NCBI GenBank assembly: GCA_012800735.1 | Contig: JAAZIU010000025.1 | Location: forward strand, 110,626-174,625 | Direction of reading: 5' to 3' | Source of the DNA: Clostridiales bacterium | GTDB taxonomy: Bacteria > Bacillota > Clostridia > Oscillospirales > CAG-272 | Length of the DNA stretch: 64,000 nt | Shown: in pieces, positions 15,612-24,143 of the stretch | How positions within the stretch are numbered: the first letter of the stretch is position 1 | How the letters are laid out: every line of letters starts with the position of its first letter | Made by a program: the position numbers and the translations under genes | The notes under the pieces: model-generated | The model's input: the letters and a program-made list of their open reading frames with translations, nothing else | The model's database searches: none | What the model was told of the DNA's origin: nothing

Positions 15612-18146
15612 ATGTCTGAAAAAAGAAGGAAGAAAAAAAGCGACGCCGCCGACAAAAAGGACGGCGCCGTTTCTATGCCCTTCGGCAGCTATGATCCGGA
15701 TGAAGACGGAGGATTTGCCGACCTCGGTTTTGACGGCTTGTACAGAAACGCCGCCGATTTCCGCGCCATGCCGGAAAAAATCGATTACAGCGAGGAAGAG
15801 CTGGCTGGCGCTTTTGCCCCCGTTGATACATGGCAGCCGCCTGTATACGGCAGTCTTGAGCTGCCTCGGGACAGCGGAGACTCAAAACTGCGGGTATCCG
15901 GCGTTATCACCCGGGTCATTTACCGCAACGAGGAAAACGGCTACTGTGTCTGCGAACTTGAACCGGACGAAAATTCAGCCGATATAAAGGCAAACGACGG
16001 CGAGATCACGATAACCGGCACGATTCCTTTTGTTACCGAAGGGCAGATTCTGCGCGCAATGGGAGTCTGGGAAAACCATTCGAAATACGGACCGCAGTTT
16101 AGGGTTGAATCCTCCGAAACCGAGATGCCGCACGGGGCGGAGGAGATGTATAAATATCTCGCTTCCCGCTCGATAAAGGGCGTCGGTCCTAAAACGGCAA
16201 GGAGAATAGTCGATCATTTCGGCGACGAGACTTTTGACGTTATCGAAAACCATCCCGAATGGCTGACCGACATAGTCGGAATCAACAGCGCAAAAGCGGA
16301 GCGGATATCCGAGGAGTTCAACGCTCAGTTCGGTGTTCGGACAATGGTAATGCTATGCGGCGATATCGTCGGCGGAGCAGCGGCCGCAAGGGCATACAAC
16401 CGTCTCGGCGGCGGGGCGGTTGAAAGGGTTCGGCAGAATCCATATATTTTAACACAGCACGACCTTGAGATTGGTTTTGAAAAGGCCGACGCGCTCGCTG
16501 CAACTTTAGGTATCCCGAAAGACGACCCGGAAAGGCTGCGCTGCGGGCTTGAATATATTTTAAATTACAACGCCAATCGCAACGGTCATGTCTGCCTGCC
16601 GCGGACAAAATTGCTTGAAGCCGCCGACTCTTTTTTCTCGCTTCCCCGCCCGACTCTTGAAAATGCCCTTGACGGACTGCTCAAAGACGGCGGGTTGATG
16701 GCTTCGGTTGAAGACGGTGAGCAGCAGATATATCTGAAAAGCTATTTTGAAGCCGAATTATATGTAGCGGAAAAGCTGAAAGCGCTCAGCGGCGTCCGGA
16801 TGGACGACTTATATGAAGCTTCCGCGCTTGAAAAAATAATTCTTTCCGCGGAACTTGATTTCGGGCTTAAATATGCGCCGCTCCAGCGAAAAGCGATATC
16901 CGACGCGGTCAGCCGCGGGGTGCTTATCCTTACCGGCGGCCCGGGAACCGGAAAAACCACCGTTATTCGCGGACTGATACGGATTTTCGACCGAATGGGG
17001 CTTGACTGCGCCCTTGCCGCGCCGACCGGCCGCGCCGCGAAAAGGATGAGCGAGGCCGCCTCCTATGAAGCGCGGACGATTCATCGGCTTTTGGAAGCGG
17101 TTTTTCAGGAAGGAAGCGAGACAATGGTTTTCTCGCGGAATTCGGACAACCGGCTTGACGAGGATGTCATTATAATCGACGAAGCTTCGATGATAGATAT
17201 TATGCTGATGTCTTCGCTTTTAAAGGCGGTAAAGCCCGGCGCAAGACTTATCCTTGTCGGAGACGCCGATCAGCTTCCCTCCGTCGGGGCAGGAAACGTG
17301 CTCTGCGACCTTATCGAAAGCGGCGCTTTCCCGGTGATATCTCTGAATGAGATATTCCGTCAGGAGCATCAGAGCATGATAGTCGTAAACGCTCACCGGA
17401 TAAACAACGGCGAAGAGCCGCTGATAAACACTCCCGACACCGACTTTTTCTTTATCAGCCGCCCCGAAGAGCGTATTCCCCAAACGATAACCGACCTTAT
17501 TCTCCGCCGTCTTCCGGCAAAATACGGCGAGGAGATAATCCCGCAGATACAGGTTATAACGCCGTCAAGAAAACACATCTGCGGCACCGTGGCGCTGAAC
17601 ACTCTGCTTCAGTCGGCCCAAAATCCACCCTCGCCCGACAAAACCGAGCATCATACAAGAGGCGCCGCCGGAATTTTCCGCGAGGGAGATCGGATAATGC
17701 AGATAAAGAACGATTATAACCTCAGCTGGGAACGCGGATCCGAGCGCGGCACCGGTATTTTTAACGGCGATATCGGCAAAATTGAGCTGATAGACGAAGA
17801 CGCACGGGAGCTTGTCGTTAATTTTGCTCAATCGGATGACGGTTTAGACGCTTTTCCGCAGCTTGTAACATATGATTACACTCAGCTTTCCGAGCTTGAT
17901 CATGCCTACGCCATAACCGTTCACAAGAGTCAGGGGTCTGAATACCCCGTCGTCATAATGCCGGTTTATTCATACACTCCGCTGCTGCTGACGCGGAATC
18001 TGCTTTACACTGCGGTTACGAGGGCGAAGAAAATGGTCATTTTGGTCGGCCGGAGGGATGTGCTGACTTCGATGATTGAAAACGCGCGGCAGACGCTCAG
18101 ATATACCGGTCTGCGGCGGCTGCTCGGCGGCGAGGAGCCGATATGA
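15612..18146 (+). CDS. recD2: RecD2-type ATP-dependent DNA helicase
   Basis: A protein of about 844 residues with the layout of RecBC-independent RecD2 (5'-3' superfamily 1B helicase, DNA repair). It has a low-complexity charged N-terminus, then the OB-like segment VSGVITRVIYRNEENGYCVCELE, helix-hairpin-helix motifs (IKGVGPKTARRIVDHFG), Walker A GGPGTGKT (about 442-449), Walker B IIIDEASMID, VGDADQLPSVGAGN, and the C-terminal motif AITVHKSQGSEYPVVI. The start is ATG 15612 (GGAG 5 bases upstream). An ATG at 15582 has no ribosome site and lies only 9 bases from the predicted transcript start. Its stop overlaps comF by 4 bases. Confidence 0.93.
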   Translation: MSEKRRKKKSDAADKKDGAVSMPFGSYDPDEDGGFADLGFDGLYRNAADFRAMPEKIDYSEEELAGAFAPVDTWQPPVYGSLELPRDSGDSKLRVSGVITRVIYRNEENGYCVCELEPDENSADIKANDGEITITGTIPFVTEGQILRAMGVWENHSKYGPQFRVESSETEMPHGAEEMYKYLASRSIKGVGPKTARRIVDHFGDETFDVIENHPEWLTDIVGINSAKAERISEEFNAQFGVRTMVMLCGDIVGGAAAARAYNRLGGGAVERVRQNPYILTQHDLEIGFEKADALAATLGIPKDDPERLRCGLEYILNYNANRNGHVCLPRTKLLEAADSFFSLPRPTLENALDGLLKDGGLMASVEDGEQQIYLKSYFEAELYVAEKLKALSGVRMDDLYEASALEKIILSAELDFGLKYAPLQRKAISDAVSRGVLILTGGPGTGKTTVIRGLIRIFDRMGLDCALAAPTGRAAKRMSEAASYEARTIHRLLEAVFQEGSETMVFSRNSDNRLDEDVIIIDEASMIDIMLMSSLLKAVKPGARLILVGDADQLPSVGAGNVLCDLIESGAFPVISLNEIFRQEHQSMIVVNAHRINNGEEPLINTPDTDFFFISRPEERIPQTITDLILRRLPAKYGEEIIPQIQVITPSRKHICGTVALNTLLQSAQNPPSPDKTEHHTRGAAGIFREGDRIMQIKNDYNLSWERGSERGTGIFNGDIGKIELIDEDARELVVNFAQSDDGLDAFPQLVTYDYTQLSELDHAYAITVHKSQGSEYPVVIMPVYSYTPLLLTRNLLYTAVTRAKKMVILVGRRDVLTSMIENARQTLRYTGLRRLLGGEEPI

Positions 18147-18904
18147 ACGCCCGCCCGATAATCGACGCGCTTGCGGCGCTGCTCTCCCCGCCTGCCTGCG
18201 TCGGGTGCGGAAAGCGAATTGCGGCTTATGAAGCGCCGCTCTGTTCCGGATGTCTTGAAAGATTCGAGGATGAAAAGGCGGCTTTTGAAGCTTATTTACA
18301 CGGAAAAAGCGCTCCTTCTCCGCTCGGGGAGGAATTTGCGGCGGAGATTTATCTTGCCGCCTATTCTCCGTCAAGAGCCGGAAAAGATGTTATCGCCGAC
18401 AAGATGGCTTACGCGATGAAAAACGGACGCAGCCGCGAGCTTTATTCTTTTATTGCCCGACAGCTTGCCGCGAAACTTTATATGAACGCTGTCGACGGCA
18501 GAAAAACGCCTGGGGATGATGAGCTGAAAGAACTTTCGGAGAGGTATGACTTCATTATCCCGATTCCCCGCTCGAAAAAGAACGCCAGAAAATACGGAGT
18601 TGACCAGAGCGTTCAGCTCTCAAGGCGGATAAGTGAAATCACCGGCATTCCCGCATTTGAGGCGCTGAAAAATGTCTCGTCTTCAATTCAGCACGAGCTC
18701 ACTGCCGAGGAACGTGCTGCAAACGCCGGCAGCTCGGTCGGATTTGCAAAAACCGGATATAATGAGCTTATAAAGGGAAAAAGCATATTGCTGATAGACG
18801 ATGTCGTCACTACCGGCTCATCGGTTAAAGCCGCCGCGGCATTGCTTTCCGGCGCTTTCTCGACAACTCTTCTGGCGCCGTTTAAAACGACAAATATAAA
18901 ATGA
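18143..18904 (+). CDS. comF: ComF family phosphoribosyltransferase-like protein
   Basis: A 253-residue member of the ComF/GntX family. The N-terminal zinc-finger-like cysteines are CVGCGKRIAAYEAPLCSGC. The C-terminal PRTase domain has the PRPP loop ILLIDDVVTTGSSV, with the preceding YGVDQSVQLSRRIS typical of ComFC. ComF takes part in DNA uptake in naturally competent bacteria, possibly helping single-stranded DNA enter the cytoplasm. Its start ATG overlaps the recD2 stop (ATGA), so a helicase and a DNA-uptake factor are translated together. No other competence gene is in the window. Confidence 0.9.
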   Translation: MNARPIIDALAALLSPPACVGCGKRIAAYEAPLCSGCLERFEDEKAAFEAYLHGKSAPSPLGEEFAAEIYLAAYSPSRAGKDVIADKMAYAMKNGRSRELYSFIARQLAAKLYMNAVDGRKTPGDDELKELSERYDFIIPIPRSKKNARKYGVDQSVQLSRRISEITGIPAFEALKNVSSSIQHELTAEERAANAGSSVGFAKTGYNELIKGKSILLIDDVVTTGSSVKAAAALLSGAFSTTLLAPFKTTNIK

Positions 18905-18928
18905 CTTATATAAAAAAAGGAACAGCCA

Positions 18929-20623
18929 ATGAAAACAGATATTGAAATCGCCCATGAAATTGAAATGAAGCCGATAACCGAAGTCGGCGCCGCTCTCGGT
19001 ATTCCCGAAACGGAGCTGGAGTTATACGGAAGATACAAAGCGAAGATAAGCGAAGGTTTCATCGCAAAAGCGATGAAGGAGTATGAAAACAAAGAGGACA
19101 AAAGCGGACACAAGCTCGTCCTCGTTACCGCCATAACCCCGACGCCGGCGGGAGAGGGCAAGACTACAAATACAATCGGTCTCGGCATGGCTTTAAACAA
19201 GCTCGGAAAGAGGGCGGCGGTTGCGCTGCGCGAGCCTTCGCTCGGACCTGTCTTCGGAATCAAGGGCGGGGCGGCCGGCGGCGGATATTCGCAGGTGCTG
19301 CCGATGGAGGATATCAACCTTCATTTTACCGGCGACTTCCACGCGATTACCTCGGCAAACAACCTTCTCTGCGCGATGCTGGACAACTCAATTCAACAGG
19401 GCAACTCTCTTAACATCGACCCGCGCAGGATAGTCTTTACCCGCGTTATGGACATGAACGACCGGGCGCTGCGGAACATAGTTGTCGGGCTCGGCGGCAA
19501 AACAAACGGTGTCCCGCGGGAAGATCACTTTATCATCACCGTCGCGTCGGAAGTTATGGCGATATTCTGTCTTTCGTCTTCGATTGCCGATATGAAAAAG
19601 AGGCTGGGCGATATCCTTGTCGCTTACACCTATGACGGCAAGCCGGTATACTGCCGTGATCTCAAGGCAGAAGGCGCGATGGCGGCGCTGCTTCGCGACG
19701 CGCTGAAGCCGAACCTCGTTCAGACGGCGGAAGGCACTCCCGCATTCGTTCACGGCGGACCTTTCGCAAACATCGCGCACGGCTGCAACTCGGTACGCGC
19801 GACGAGGCTGGCGTTGGCGTTGTCCGAATACACCGTTACCGAAGCCGGATTCGGCGCTGACCTGGGCGCGGAAAAGTTTCTTGACATAAAATGCCGCATG
19901 GCGGGGCTGACTCCTTCCGCCGTCGTCCTCGTCGCTACCGTTCGCGCGCTCAAATACAACGGCGGCGTCAAAAAAGAGGACTTAAAGGTTGAAAACACCG
20001 AGGCGCTGCGCAGGGGAGTCTGCAACCTTGAGGCGCATATTGACAATTTGAAGAAATTCGGGCTGCCGGTCGTTGTCGCTCTGAACCATTTCGATACCGA
20101 TACCGAAGCCGAGATTGCAATAATCCGCGAAGTCTGCGAAGCAAAGGGCGTTGAGATGGCTTTCTCCGATGTCTTTGCAAAAGGCGGAGAGGGCGGGCTT
20201 GAGCTTGCCCAAAAAGTGATAGAAGCCGCGGAAAAACCGTCCGATTTCAGCTATATCTATCCCGACGACCTGCCGATAAAGGAAAAAATTGCAGCCGTGG
20301 CGAAAAATATTTACGGCGCCGGTTCCGTTGTATACGAAAAAGCCGCCGAAGACGCTTTGGCTGAGCTTTACCGTGTCCGACCCGACCTCGACGCGCTGCC
20401 GGTCTGCATGGCGAAGACGCAATATTCCCTTTCCGATGACCCGAATCTGCTCGGGCGTCCCGAAGGCTTTGAGCTTACCGTCCGCGAAATAAAGCTTTCC
20501 GCCGGAGCCGGATTTATAGTGGCTTTGACCGGAACTATCCTGACCATGCCGGGGCTTTCGAAAGCGCCGTCCGCCTGGAACATTGACGTCGACGACGACG
20601 GCGTGATAACCGGATTGTCATGA
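18929..20623 (+). CDS. fhs: Formate--tetrahydrofolate ligase
   Basis: A 564-residue enzyme that makes 10-formyl-THF from formate, THF and ATP. The phosphate-binding loop is [17 protein letters not shown] near residues 66-82. Further marks are [23 protein letters not shown], broken here at IKGGAAGGG, then [12 protein letters not shown] and the C-terminal [13 protein letters not shown]. Length and motifs match the clostridial enzyme, used for one-carbon metabolism and, in acetogens, the Wood-Ljungdahl methyl branch; no other gene of that pathway is visible here. It lies 24 bases after comF and overlaps tsaE by 4 bases. Confidence 0.97.
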   Translation: MKTDIEIAHEIEMKPITEVGAALGIPETELELYGRYKAKISEGFIAKAMKEYENKEDKSGHKLVLVTAITPTPAGEGKTTNTIGLGMALNKLGKRAAVALREPSLGPVFGIKGGAAGGGYSQVLPMEDINLHFTGDFHAITSANNLLCAMLDNSIQQGNSLNIDPRRIVFTRVMDMNDRALRNIVVGLGGKTNGVPREDHFIITVASEVMAIFCLSSSIADMKKRLGDILVAYTYDGKPVYCRDLKAEGAMAALLRDALKPNLVQTAEGTPAFVHGGPFANIAHGCNSVRATRLALALSEYTVTEAGFGADLGAEKFLDIKCRMAGLTPSAVVLVATVRALKYNGGVKKEDLKVENTEALRRGVCNLEAHIDNLKKFGLPVVVALNHFDTDTEAEIAIIREVCEAKGVEMAFSDVFAKGGEGGLELAQKVIEAAEKPSDFSYIYPDDLPIKEKIAAVAKNIYGAGSVVYEKAAEDALAELYRVRPDLDALPVCMAKTQYSLSDDPNLLGRPEGFELTVREIKLSAGAGFIVALTGTILTMPGLSKAPSAWNIDVDDDGVITGLS

Positions 20624-21135
20624 CAACACTGCTATTCGACGATTGCACCCGCAATGCATCGGAAACCGAAGAACTCGGATATCGCTTAAGCGAAGTCATA
20701 TTGCCGGAACTTTGTAAAACCGGTTTTGTGTTTATAGCTCTTAACGGAGAGCTGGGAGCAGGCAAGACCGCTTTTATCCGCGGGCTGATGAGGCGTTTCA
20801 ACGAAGACATTTATGTGCACAGTCCGAGCTACACCATATTGAACGAATATCGCGGATGCTGCCCCGACGGGGCGGAAGTCACGGTCGCGCACTTTGATGT
20901 CTGGCGGATTCACGACGAAGACGATCTCTTTTCGGTCGGATTCTTCGACTGGTTTCCGTCGGAGATTCCCGATAATCCGAACGCTTATGCCGGTGGGAAT
21001 TCCCGCATCGTAATGGCGGTCGAGTGGGGGGAGAATATCGAATACGCACTTCCCGACAGCCTTTACACGGTCGATATCGAAGGGAGCGGCAACGAGCCGC
21101 GGCATATACGCGTATTTTATAAAGACAAGATCTGA
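20620..21135 (+). CDS. tsaE: tRNA threonylcarbamoyladenosine biosynthesis ATPase TsaE
   Basis: A 171-residue P-loop protein. Its Walker A is [16 protein letters not shown], and the downstream sequence [10 protein letters not shown] and VAHFDVWRI is conserved in TsaE. It powers the TsaBDE complex that makes t6A37 in ANN-decoding tRNAs. The ATG overlaps the fhs stop (ATGA), and tsaB begins one base after its stop, giving the usual tsaE-tsaB pair. An insertion around residues 105-135 makes the middle longer than in E. coli. Confidence 0.92.
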   Translation: MTTLLFDDCTRNASETEELGYRLSEVILPELCKTGFVFIALNGELGAGKTAFIRGLMRRFNEDIYVHSPSYTILNEYRGCCPDGAEVTVAHFDVWRIHDEDDLFSVGFFDWFPSEIPDNPNAYAGGNSRIVMAVEWGENIEYALPDSLYTVDIEGSGNEPRHIRVFYKDKI

Positions 21136-21136
21136 A

Positions 21137-21901
21137 ATGAACGATTTAAACGACAAGCCTTATATTCTGGCGCTTGATTCAACCGCCGTAACTGCCGCCG
21201 CCGCGGTGATGAAGGGCGAGGAAATCCTCGCCTCATCCGTCGTGAACGGCGTCCGCACCCATTCCGAAACCTTGCTTGCGACGGCTGACACACTTATCGG
21301 CGCCGCCGGACTTAAAATTTCGGATATCGGGCTGTTTGCCTGCGCGGCGGGACCCGGTTCATTTACCGGGGTAAGGATAGGCGTTTCGCTGATAAAAGGG
21401 CTGGCTTATCCGCAAAACAAGCCCTGCGCCGGGGTTTCGACGCTTGAAGCTCTGGCGTATAATCTCCACATAACGGCAAGGGACGCCCTTATCGTCCCGG
21501 TTATGGATGCGCGGCGGAGTCAGTTTTACAACGCGCTTTTCCTTGACCGGGCGGAAGGACGGCAGCGGCGGTTATGCGCCGATCGGGTGTTGAGCTTTGA
21601 TGAGCTGATGGATGACCTTTTGACTGTCGAGCCGGAAAAACCGATTTTTTTTGTCGGCGACGGCTACGATTTGGCGGTATCAAAGCTCATGGCGTCAGAT
21701 TATGACGGGATAAAGGTAAGATTCTGTGAAACTCCCCGGCTGCTGAGAAGGCAGAATGCCGCGTCCGTCGGGACTGTTGCGCTTTTTGACATGGCTGATG
21801 CGAAGCTTTTTACTCATCAGACGCTTGCGCCGGTTTATCTGCGTATGTCGCAGGCGGAGAGAGTCCGCCTGTCCGGTTCGAAAGAAGAAAACGGAAAATA
21901 A
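21137..21901 (+). CDS. tsaB: tRNA threonylcarbamoyladenosine biosynthesis protein TsaB
   Basis: A 254-residue ASKHA-fold protein, the non-catalytic partner of TsaD. It begins YILALDSTAVTAAAAV and has CAAGPGSFTGVRIGVSLIKG with the family's PGSFTGLR-like loop, then CAGVSTLEALAYN and PVMDARRSQFYNALF. It follows tsaE directly. TsaD and the RimI acetyltransferase that often follow are absent; the next gene is rpiB. Confidence 0.94.
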   Translation: MNDLNDKPYILALDSTAVTAAAAVMKGEEILASSVVNGVRTHSETLLATADTLIGAAGLKISDIGLFACAAGPGSFTGVRIGVSLIKGLAYPQNKPCAGVSTLEALAYNLHITARDALIVPVMDARRSQFYNALFLDRAEGRQRRLCADRVLSFDELMDDLLTVEPEKPIFFVGDGYDLAVSKLMASDYDGIKVRFCETPRLLRRQNAASVGTVALFDMADAKLFTHQTLAPVYLRMSQAERVRLSGSKEENGK

Positions 21902-21920
21902 CGAAAGGAGCTTTAACAAT

Positions 21921-22370
21921 ATGGACTATACCGGCAAAACCATTGCGATCGGCTGCGATCACGGCGGCTACCTTTTGAAACTTGAAATATTAAAGCATCT
22001 TTCCGAGCGCGGCATCAAATACCGCGACTTCGGCTGCGATTCACTCGAATCGGTGAATTATCCGATATACGCGCACGAAGTCTGCCGCGCCGTTCAGAGC
22101 GGGGAGTGCGTTTGCGGCATACTGCTCTGCGGCACCGGTATCGGGATGTCTATGGCGGCAAACAAGCATCGCGGCATTCGCGCCGCCGTCTGCACCGACA
22201 CCTTTTCTGCGCGGATGACCCGCGCTCACAACGACTGCAACGTTCTTTGTCTCGGCGGAAGGGTAACCGGCTTCGGTCTTGCACTCGATATCGTCGACGC
22301 CTATCTTGATACCGACTTTATCGGCGGGCGGCACGCGGAGCGGATTGCGATGTTTGAGGACTTTAATTAA
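21921..22370 (+). CDS. rpiB: Ribose-5-phosphate isomerase B
   Basis: A 149-residue RpiB/LacA-type isomerase. The N-terminal motif is AIGCDHGGYLLK. The anion-hole and catalytic Cys loop is LLCGTGIGMSMAANKHRGIR (Cys70). ARAHN-like RAHNDCNVLCLGGR follows. It interconverts ribulose-5-P and ribose-5-P. Start ATG 21921 is preceded by AAAGGAG at 21904-21910; the longer open frame back to 21756 lies inside tsaB and is not used. Allose-6-P or galactose-6-P isomerase activity cannot be excluded. Confidence 0.93.
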   Translation: MDYTGKTIAIGCDHGGYLLKLEILKHLSERGIKYRDFGCDSLESVNYPIYAHEVCRAVQSGECVCGILLCGTGIGMSMAANKHRGIRAAVCTDTFSARMTRAHNDCNVLCLGGRVTGFGLALDIVDAYLDTDFIGGRHAERIAMFEDFN

Positions 22371-22392
22371 AGATATCTCGCGGAGGTGTAAG

Positions 22393-24075
22393 ATGTCAAG
22401 GACTGTAATCGGAACGGCGTTTGACGCGCCGTTTAAGGATTCAATAAGTCATTACTGCTATCCGCGGGAAAAGCTTGTCGCCGAACCTGTCTTCCCATAT
22501 ATGGTGCTTGACGGCGGCGCTTTTCAATTTGCCGCCGACGTTTTCGGCGGGGCGGATTCCGACTTGTTGCTTCGGAAAACAATGGACGGAAGCCTTTTCG
22601 ATGTGTTTCGGAGCGGCGGGGAGTTTAACTGGGAAAAATCCTTTGCATATACTGCCGGCACAAATCTCCTCCCGAAATACGAGTGGCAGATCTGGCCTCA
22701 GCGGCTGTATATGACAATTCCGCCGGCGCACGCCTATCTTCGCACCGGCGACCCGAAGTATTCGGATAAATGGCTGGAAATCGTTCGGGGATGGTCGGGC
22801 GCGCATCCGTATCAGCCGTATGACCCGGATATTCACTATATAAAAACCGACATGGTCTGGCGGGATATGCAGGTTTCCTGGCGGACGCTTTCGCTTTTGC
22901 ACGGTATATTCATGCTGCAGGACGCGCCTTTTTCCGAAGCCGACTGGCTTTGGCTGTATGATTTCATCGAGCTGCACGCGGAACATCTGGCGGAGGAAGC
23001 GCGGGAGCGGATTTCGAGAAATTACGCGCAGAACCATGTGCTCCAGATCGGCGTCGCTCTCGTTATGGCGGGAGCGCTGCTGCCGTGGCTTGAAAATGCA
23101 GGAGAGTATGTCGCGCTCGGTTCGGATACCGTTAAAATGAACATGGAAGGGGCGATATACAAAGACGGCGGCTCAAACGAAAACAGCCCTTCGTATTCTC
23201 ATTTTATCGCCCGTCTTTATCTTGAAGCGTATCTGATGCTTGAAAACAACGGTCTTCCGCCTGTTGCGGGACTGAAAGAGAGCATCTCGAGGCAGTATGA
23301 ATGGATGTATCACTGCATGGCTCCGGACGGGCGGGCGCTGCGCATCTCCGACTCATATGCGATGAGCGCAGAAGAGGATATCCGCCGGGTGGCGGAGTTA
23401 TTCCCTCTCGATTTCAGCCGCGATTTGACCGATCGGCTCTTCCCCGATTCGCGGATGGCGATACTGCGGCGGGGAGATATTACCCTCTTTTGCGATGCTA
23501 TGGACTTCCCTCACCCGCATCAGCACGCCGGACGCCCTCAAACTTTAGTTTACTTAGGCAAAGAGCCGCTGCTTGTTGACGCCGGATGCTGTTCGTATGA
23601 CAGGTGGGAGATTTACACCTCGCTGAAAGATCAGGATTACCACAACGTTGTTTACTGCCCGGATATAACGCCGAAAAAGATTGCCACCGAGATAACTGAG
23701 TGGAAACCGGAAGACGGAATAGTCGAGACGAAAATCCTGATCGACGAGCCGGAAGGAAGTTACGAATGGGTAAGAAAATTCGTGGTATCAGATGAAAATA
23801 TCACCTTTTACGACCGCGCCGTCTCAGATAAGCCGCTGCGCTGGAAATCAAGGCTGCATTTCGCCCGACGCGATATGTATAAGGCGGACGAATACCGAAT
23901 GGAGCTGCGAAGCCCCGGATATCATGTTGAAATTACTACCGAGCTGCCTTATATTCAGCATATCAGAACGGTAATGGATGACAACAACCGTATAAACTAT
24001 GCGATAGTTCTTGAATGCGGCTGTGAGGGCAAAGTTTTTGAAAACACGACGGAGATTTTGATAAAGAAGCTTTAA
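22393..24075 (+). CDS. Heparinase II/III family protein
   Basis: A 560-residue protein with an (alpha/alpha)-barrel followed by a C-terminal beta-sandwich, as in heparinase II/III-like lyases (PL12, PL15, PL17, PL21 relatives). Visible marks are RNYAQNHVLQIGVALVMAGAL and KDGGSNENSPSYSHF (the barrel region bearing the catalytic Tyr/His), then MDFPHPHQHAGRP and LLVDAGCCSYD at the start of the sandwich. Such enzymes split uronic-acid-containing polysaccharides by beta-elimination. No signal peptide is seen, so it probably acts on imported oligosaccharides like an exolyase. ATG 22393 has GGAGGTG 6 bases upstream. It is the last gene of a housekeeping operon, which is an odd place for a lyase. Confidence 0.85.
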   Translation: MSRTVIGTAFDAPFKDSISHYCYPREKLVAEPVFPYMVLDGGAFQFAADVFGGADSDLLLRKTMDGSLFDVFRSGGEFNWEKSFAYTAGTNLLPKYEWQIWPQRLYMTIPPAHAYLRTGDPKYSDKWLEIVRGWSGAHPYQPYDPDIHYIKTDMVWRDMQVSWRTLSLLHGIFMLQDAPFSEADWLWLYDFIELHAEHLAEEARERISRNYAQNHVLQIGVALVMAGALLPWLENAGEYVALGSDTVKMNMEGAIYKDGGSNENSPSYSHFIARLYLEAYLMLENNGLPPVAGLKESISRQYEWMYHCMAPDGRALRISDSYAMSAEEDIRRVAELFPLDFSRDLTDRLFPDSRMAILRRGDITLFCDAMDFPHPHQHAGRPQTLVYLGKEPLLVDAGCCSYDRWEIYTSLKDQDYHNVVYCPDITPKKIATEITEWKPEDGIVETKILIDEPEGSYEWVRKFVVSDENITFYDRAVSDKPLRWKSRLHFARRDMYKADEYRMELRSPGYHVEITTELPYIQHIRTVMDDNNRINYAIVLECGCEGKVFENTTEILIKKL

Positions 24076-24090
24076 AAGATAATCATAATC

Positions 24091-24125
24091 AAAAAACCGT
24101 CTCCCCGGATATTATGGGGAGACGG
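24091..24125. terminator. Terminator between the convergent heparinase-like and SLH genes
   Basis: The 10-base stem CCGTCTCCCC / GGGGAGACGG (24097-24106, 24116-24125) has a 9-base loop. On the minus strand it is followed by TTTTTT (strong, for the SLH gene); on the plus strand by AAATTTTAT (weaker). Confidence 0.88.
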
Positions 24126-24143
24126 AAATTTTATATCAATATA

